Assembly: GCA_021780755.1 (NCBI GenBank)
Contig: JAJXYF010000011.1
Span: 1 to 64,000 of the forward strand
Length of the DNA stretch: 64,000 bases
Source: Deltaproteobacteria bacterium
GTDB lineage: Bacteria; Desulfobacterota; Binatia; Binatales; Binataceae
Reading direction: 5' to 3'
In this document: in pieces, positions 59,516-64,000 of the stretch
Layout: every line of letters starts with the position of its first letter
How positions within the stretch are numbered: position 1 is the first letter of the stretch
Translations under genes and position numbers: made by a program
Notes under the pieces: generated by a model
What the model was told of the DNA's origin: nothing
The model's input: the letters and a program-made list of their open reading frames with translations, nothing else
The model's database searches: none

Positions 59516-60643
59516 TTAGAGTTTTCCGCCCTTCGCGCGCTTGCGCAGGACTTTTTCATACGCACCCGTCAGCTTTGCCATCATCGCCTCGCGCTGCTCG
59601 AACAGCCGCCGCGGCTTGCGCGCCTTGCGCCGCGCCAACGCGTAAGCGGTGATCAGCGGCAGCGCCACCGTCGAATCAACATAACAGACCACCGAATCTG
59701 GCAGCCGCTCCGGATCGATCTTACCCCAACTCACCGCCTCGTTCGGCGTCGCGCCCGAAAGGCCGCCAGTGTCGGGCCGCGCGTCGGTCACTTGCAGAAA
59801 GTAATCGTGGCCCTTTTCCGCGACACCCATCACTTCCTGGATTTGCGGTTCGGTCTGCAGCACGAAGTTCTTCGGCGATCCGCCGCCCAGGATAAACACC
59901 GCGCTCTTCATCCCGGCCGCCTTCGCCGCATACACGATCGCCGCCGTCTCGTTGACGTCGGTCAGCGGATCGAGCCGCAATTCGTAGCCTTCGAGCTCGA
60001 GCGCCGCGAGATTCATCCCGATCGACGAATCGCCCGGCGACGATGTATAGACCGGCAGCGCATGCTTGTAGGCCGACGCCAGCAGCGACCGCCGATCGAG
60101 CTTCAGCACCCGCTCGCGCTCGGCCACATAGCGGCCCGCCATGAAATGAAATTCCGCCGTGCTCATCGCCCGCTGAAATTCGGGCTGCCGCGCGATCTCG
60201 CGGAAGAACGCGTCAGTCGATAACAACACCCGGTAGTCGAAGAAAATATCGTAGATGCGCACCACCCCGGCCTTGCGCAGCGCGATATCGTCGGCCTCGG
60301 CCGTGCCCTGGAACATCTTGAGGCCCAGCCCGAAATGAGTGTCGTGATAGAGGTTCGCGCCGGTCGAGACCATCCAATCGACGAAGCCGTTTTCGATCAG
60401 CGGGATGATGCATGACATGCCGAGCCCGGCCGGCGTCAGCGCGCCCGTCAGGCTGATTCCGACCACCGTGTCGTCGGTGAGCATTTTCTCGGCGAACAGC
60501 CGGCACGCATCGCGCAATCGCCGGCCGTTGTAGGCGAGAAACGCGGTATCCACCAGGTCCGCCGCGCTCATTTTCCCGGTGACGGCGGGGGGATTTATTT
60601 GTGCGCCCGAGATACGCTCGACTGCGGTTTTTTTTGCTGCCAT
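59516..60643 (-). CDS. deoxyhypusine synthase-like protein
   Basis: [33 protein letters not shown] (retains the Lys of the DHS active-site segment). Confidence 0.9.
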   Translation of the reverse strand: MAAKKTAVERISGAQINPPAVTGKMSAADLVDTAFLAYNGRRLRDACRLFAEKMLTDDTVVGISLTGALTPAGLGMSCIIPLIENGFVDWMVSTGANLYHDTHFGLGLKMFQGTAEADDIALRKAGVVRIYDIFFDYRVLLSTDAFFREIARQPEFQRAMSTAEFHFMAGRYVAERERVLKLDRRSLLASAYKHALPVYTSSPGDSSIGMNLAALELEGYELRLDPLTDVNETAAIVYAAKAAGMKSAVFILGGGSPKNFVLQTEPQIQEVMGVAEKGHDYFLQVTDARPDTGGLSGATPNEAVSWGKIDPERLPDSVVCYVDSTVALPLITAYALARRKARKPRRLFEQREAMMAKLTGAYEKVLRKRAKGGKL

Positions 60644-60707
60644 CGTTACTCGCCAATGCCAAACGGCTGGGCGGCGCGCGCTCTTTTGGCCGTTAGTCCC
60701 CAAGCGC

Positions 60708-60758
60708 CGCCCGGTAGGTTACGGTGCGGAAAGTAAAGCTCCGCGATCCTACCGGGCG
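60708..60758. promoter_or_regulatory. nested hairpin in the divergent intergenic region
   Basis: CGCCCGGTAGG/CCTACCGGGCG outer stem (11 bp), GCGGA/TCCGC inner stem. Confidence 0.6.
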
Positions 60759-60853
60759 CGGGCCGCCGATTCCATCGCGCGCGCCGGTTTGCGCCTCGAT
60801 CGCCGGCCACCTAAGATTGCTTGCAGGGGACCTCTCAGCGCGGGGATAACAAC

Positions 60854-61675
60854 ATGGCGATTATCGCGATTACCCAGCATCTGGGCACGCGCGGCGAATT
60901 ACTGGGACGGACGCTCGCCGCCCGCCTCGGTTACCGCTTCATGAACGTCCAGGATGTGATCGACGAGGCGTCGAAAACCTACAACATCACGCCCGAGCTG
61001 CTGGTCGTCGTGGACGAGCGCCGGCCCCATTTCTGGGAGCGCCTCAAGACCGACACCGCTCGCTTCATCCCGATCTTCAAGTCCGTGCTGCTCAAACACA
61101 TGGCCGAGGATCGCTTGGTCGTGCTCGGCCGTTCGGTCGCCCAACTGATGCCCGATTACGGATGTGGTCTGCGCCTGCGCTTGACCGGTGCGCTGAGTGA
61201 GCGGGTCAAGGAAGTCGCCGCCGAGGAAAAGCTCGCGCCGGCCGTGGCTGAGCGGCGTGTGCGCGATTACGATCGCGAAGTTCGCGCGCGCCTCCAGGTC
61301 CTGTTCGAAGTCGATATCGAAGATCCCACCACCCACGACCTGACGCTCAACACCTTCTCCACCCCGATGCCGCTGCTGATCGCGATGCTGACCGCCGGCG
61401 CCGCCGAGATCGATCGCACCGCCGGTCCCGAACAGTGGCGCCTCATGCGCGATACCGCGCTCGCCGCCGAAGTGCGCGCGATGTTGCTGGTGCATCCCAA
61501 GATCGGGCACGCCCCGCTCGTGGTGAATTGCGCCAGTGGCGCCGTGCGCGTAAATGGCCCCGGCCTGGTGCCGCCATGGGACGGGCTGATCGGCGACGTC
61601 GCCCGTCAGGTCAACGGCGTCACCTCGGTCGAAGTCAACGCCGAGGAATCACCCGCGCCAATCCGCCCCAGCTAG
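60854..61675 (+). CDS. cytidylate kinase-like family protein
   Basis: MAIIAITQHLGTRGELLGRTLAARLGYRFMNVQDVIDEA...LVVLGRSVAQLMPDYGCGLRLRLTG. Confidence 0.82.
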   Translation: MAIIAITQHLGTRGELLGRTLAARLGYRFMNVQDVIDEASKTYNITPELLVVVDERRPHFWERLKTDTARFIPIFKSVLLKHMAEDRLVVLGRSVAQLMPDYGCGLRLRLTGALSERVKEVAAEEKLAPAVAERRVRDYDREVRARLQVLFEVDIEDPTTHDLTLNTFSTPMPLLIAMLTAGAAEIDRTAGPEQWRLMRDTALAAEVRAMLLVHPKIGHAPLVVNCASGAVRVNGPGLVPPWDGLIGDVARQVNGVTSVEVNAEESPAPIRPS

Positions 61676-61734
61676 TGACCCCCATTCCGCAGGGGCGGTT
61701 GCGCAAGACCGCAGGATTTCACGGCAAACAGACC

Positions 61735-61764
61735 GCGAAGATGTTTCACGTGAAACATCTTCGC
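61735..61764. promoter_or_regulatory. parS: parS centromere-like site (ParB binding)
   Basis: Exact TGTTTCACGTGAAACA at 61742-61757 within the 30-bp perfect palindrome GCGAAGATGTTTCACGTGAAACATCTTCGC. Confidence 0.92.
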
Positions 61765-61882
61765 TATCCATACGTTTTGCCGCCCGGCCTCGATTCTGAT
61801 CCGCCGACTTGGCAGCCGGTAGCGCGCCAGCCTTTGTGCGCGCCTGCCCGCGTGTTATGGTCGCGCTTCCTCCAGATTCACG

Positions 61883-62344
61883 ATGCGCCAACTCCTCATA
61901 TTCATCGCCACCGGAGCATGGTCGGGATACGCCCCGTTCGCCCCCGGAACCTTCGGTTCGATCGTCGGCCTCATCGTTGGATGTCTAATCTTCGCGCCGA
62001 TCTGGCGCCGGTCGCCCGCCGCCTTCCTGCTGATTTTTGCGATCGTCTTCGTACTTGCGTGCTGGATCGCCGGCCGCGCCGAACAGCTTCTGGGCGAGCA
62101 TGACAGTTCGAAAATCGTGCTCGACGAAGTTCTCGGCATGGTCGCGACGATGTTCATGAATCCGACCGGATGGATTGCGCTCGTCGCCGGTTTCGCGCTC
62201 TTTCGCATCTTCGATATTATCAAGCCCTTTCCGGCGAGCTTTATCGACCGTCGCGTGCGCGGCGGCACCGGTGTGATGCTCGACGATATCGCCGCCGGCA
62301 TCTATGCGAATCTCGTATTGCAGGTCGCACGCCGACTACTCTGA
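61883..62344 (+). CDS. pgpA: phosphatidylglycerophosphatase A
   Basis: GYAPFAPGTFGSIVGL...DSSKIVLDEVLGM...RIFDIIKPFPASFIDRRVRGGTGVMLDDIAAG. Confidence 0.95.
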   Translation: MRQLLIFIATGAWSGYAPFAPGTFGSIVGLIVGCLIFAPIWRRSPAAFLLIFAIVFVLACWIAGRAEQLLGEHDSSKIVLDEVLGMVATMFMNPTGWIALVAGFALFRIFDIIKPFPASFIDRRVRGGTGVMLDDIAAGIYANLVLQVARRLL

Positions 62345-62399
62345 TGCGGTCGCGGCGCATATCGTCGGCGTCGCGCGACGCCCTTGAAGGAGCCCAGAG

Positions 62400-63686
62400 A
62401 TGATTGAACGAGCCGTCATACTTTCAACCGGCGACGAAATCACCACCGGCAAGGTGGTCGATAGCAACTCGAACTACCTGGCCGACAAGCTGAACGAGAT
62501 CGGCATCGACCTGATCGCCGTGCTGACCGTCGGCGACGTGCCCGAGCGTCTCGAATGGGCCTGGCGGTCCGCGCTCGAACTGGGCGACGTGGTACTCTCA
62601 ACCGGCGGTATCGGACCGACCGCCGACGACCTGACGACGGAGACCATCGCGCGCCTCACTGGCAAGAAATTGTGGCGTCACGAACCCTCGGTCGATCACA
62701 TGCGCCGGCTGTTCGAGTCGGTCGGCCGCGTGATGCCCGAGAACAACATCAAGCAGGCGCTCTTTCCCGAAACCGCTGAAGTCATTCCTAATCCGCTCGG
62801 CACCGCGCCCGGCTTTCGCATGGCCGTGCGCCAAAGCAATCACACCGCTCACCTGGTCGTGATGCCGGGGGTGCCGCGCGAGATGAAGCCGATGATGGAG
62901 AATGAGGTCATCCCGTGGCTGCGGCTCAATCGCGGCAGCGACAAGGTCTTCGCCACGCGCATCTTCCAGACCTTCGGCATCAGCGAATCCGGACTCGATG
63001 AGGCGGTCGCGGGACTGATCAAACCGGAAGAGGCCAAGGTCGGCTTCCGCGCGAGCTTCCCGCAAATCTCGATGAAGGTGATGGTCGAGGATGTCGCCGG
63101 CGCCGCCGAGCAGCGGCTCGAGGAACTGAGCCAGCGCGTCCGCGCCCGCGTCGGCGAGTACATTTATGGTGAGGGCGAAGTCTCGATGGAAGAGGTGGTC
63201 GGCCGCCTGCTAATCGAGAAGAAGCTGAAGCTTGCGGTGGCGGAATCGTGCACTGGCGGCCTCATCGGCCATCGCATAACGAATGTCGCTGGCAGTTCCG
63301 GTTACTTCGAGGCGGGCCTCGTCACTTACTCCAACGCGATGAAGGTCGGCCTCCTCGGCGTGCGCGAAGATACGCTCAAAAGCCACGGCGCGGTGAGTGA
63401 GGAATGCGTGCGCGAGATGGCGGCGGGAGCGATCGAGCGCGCCGGCGCGGACGTCGCGATCGCGACCTCAGGCGTTGCGGGCCCCGGCGGCGGCAGCGCG
63501 GAACATCCGGTAGGCACGGTGTGCCTCGCGCTTGCGGCCAAGGGCGTGTCGGCCTCGCGCCGCTACAATTTTCGCGGCAATCGCGAGTGGGTTAAACTGC
63601 TCACCTCGCAGGTCGCGCTCGACTGGCTGCGCCGTTATGCGCTCGGCCTGCCGATCGGCGGCGAAGCGACCATCTTCCGCCGCTGA
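62400..63686 (+). CDS. cinA: CinA-family protein (MoaB-like + nicotinamide-nucleotide amidase)
   Basis: ILSTGDEITTGKVVDSNSNYLADKL...AESCTGGLIGHRITNVAGSSGYFEAGLVTYSNAMK...ATSGVAGPGGGS. Confidence 0.96.
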   Translation: MIERAVILSTGDEITTGKVVDSNSNYLADKLNEIGIDLIAVLTVGDVPERLEWAWRSALELGDVVLSTGGIGPTADDLTTETIARLTGKKLWRHEPSVDHMRRLFESVGRVMPENNIKQALFPETAEVIPNPLGTAPGFRMAVRQSNHTAHLVVMPGVPREMKPMMENEVIPWLRLNRGSDKVFATRIFQTFGISESGLDEAVAGLIKPEEAKVGFRASFPQISMKVMVEDVAGAAEQRLEELSQRVRARVGEYIYGEGEVSMEEVVGRLLIEKKLKLAVAESCTGGLIGHRITNVAGSSGYFEAGLVTYSNAMKVGLLGVREDTLKSHGAVSEECVREMAAGAIERAGADVAIATSGVAGPGGGSAEHPVGTVCLALAAKGVSASRRYNFRGNREWVKLLTSQVALDWLRRYALGLPIGGEATIFRR

Positions 63687-63765
63687 CCGCGATGGTTTAA
63701 CTTCGATAGTGTTTCACCTTCGAGCGGAAGTCCGCATGACACTTGTACAGCCTGGAACCTGAATC

Positions 63766-64000
63766 GTGCTGAGTATTCTCGTCGGACTCTTCGCGCTCTC
63801 GATTGGCGCCGGCTTCGTCGGCGCGCTTTCGGGACTGGGCGGCGGTGTTTTTATCGTGCCGGGCCTCGTTATCCTGGCGCACGTCCCGATGAATATCGCC
63901 GTTGGCGCGAGCCTGATTTCGGTGGTTGCGACCAGTGCCGGCGCGAGCGTCGCCTTTGTGCGCGACGGCTGGACCAATTTGCGCGTCGCGATCATTCTCG
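63766..64000 (+). CDS. TauE/SafE-family membrane permease (partial, cut by window end)
   Basis: GTG start; VLSILVGLFALSIGAGFVGALSGLGGGVFIVPGLVILAHVPMNIAVGASLISVVATS. Confidence 0.85.
   Translation, partial: MLSILVGLFALSIGAGFVGALSGLGGGVFIVPGLVILAHVPMNIAVGASLISVVATSAGASVAFVRDGWTNLRVAIIL

Overview
This is a high-GC, gene-dense window that looks like a Gram-negative chromosome (dacA, mltG, rlpA, and a TolC-type tripartite efflux operon). Most of it is ordinary chromosomal coding: pyrE-aroE, an hrcA-grpE-dnaK-dnaJ heat-shock locus, tadA, Nit1-like amidase, CaiB/BaiF CoA-transferase, tagI, RND efflux operon, two LLM-class oxidoreductases, a cyclase/AAA/TPR regulator, a GT2-methyltransferase fusion, an archaeal-type ATP-dependent DNA ligase, a five-gene MoxR/DUF58/VWA operon, mltG, ruvX (yqgF), M23 peptidase, GDPD, a deoxyhypusine-synthase-like protein, a cytidylate-kinase-like protein, pgpA and cinA. 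The left edge carries the 3' end of an IS630-like transposase and gene debris. The points most worth a second look are: (1) a perfect canonical parS site (TGTTTCACGTGAAACA) inside a 30-bp perfect palindrome at 61735-61764; (2) a family of about 80-90 bp palindromic intergenic elements with a conserved CTGAAACC...GGTTTCAG core, in three copies; (3) a 26-aa hydrophobic small protein with a good RBS that the ORF track missed (16672-16752, minus); (4) a 34-codon C-terminal remnant of a second cyclase/AAA/TPR protein just upstream of the intact one; (5) degenerate repeats just upstream of several start codons; (6) a cluster of small Ser/Thr-rich lipoproteins; (7) a nested hairpin between the deoxyhypusine-synthase-like and cytidylate-kinase-like genes. 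No CRISPR array, rRNA or convincing tRNA was seen. I cannot point to one clearly new multi-gene system. All family calls come from reading motifs by eye, with no database search.
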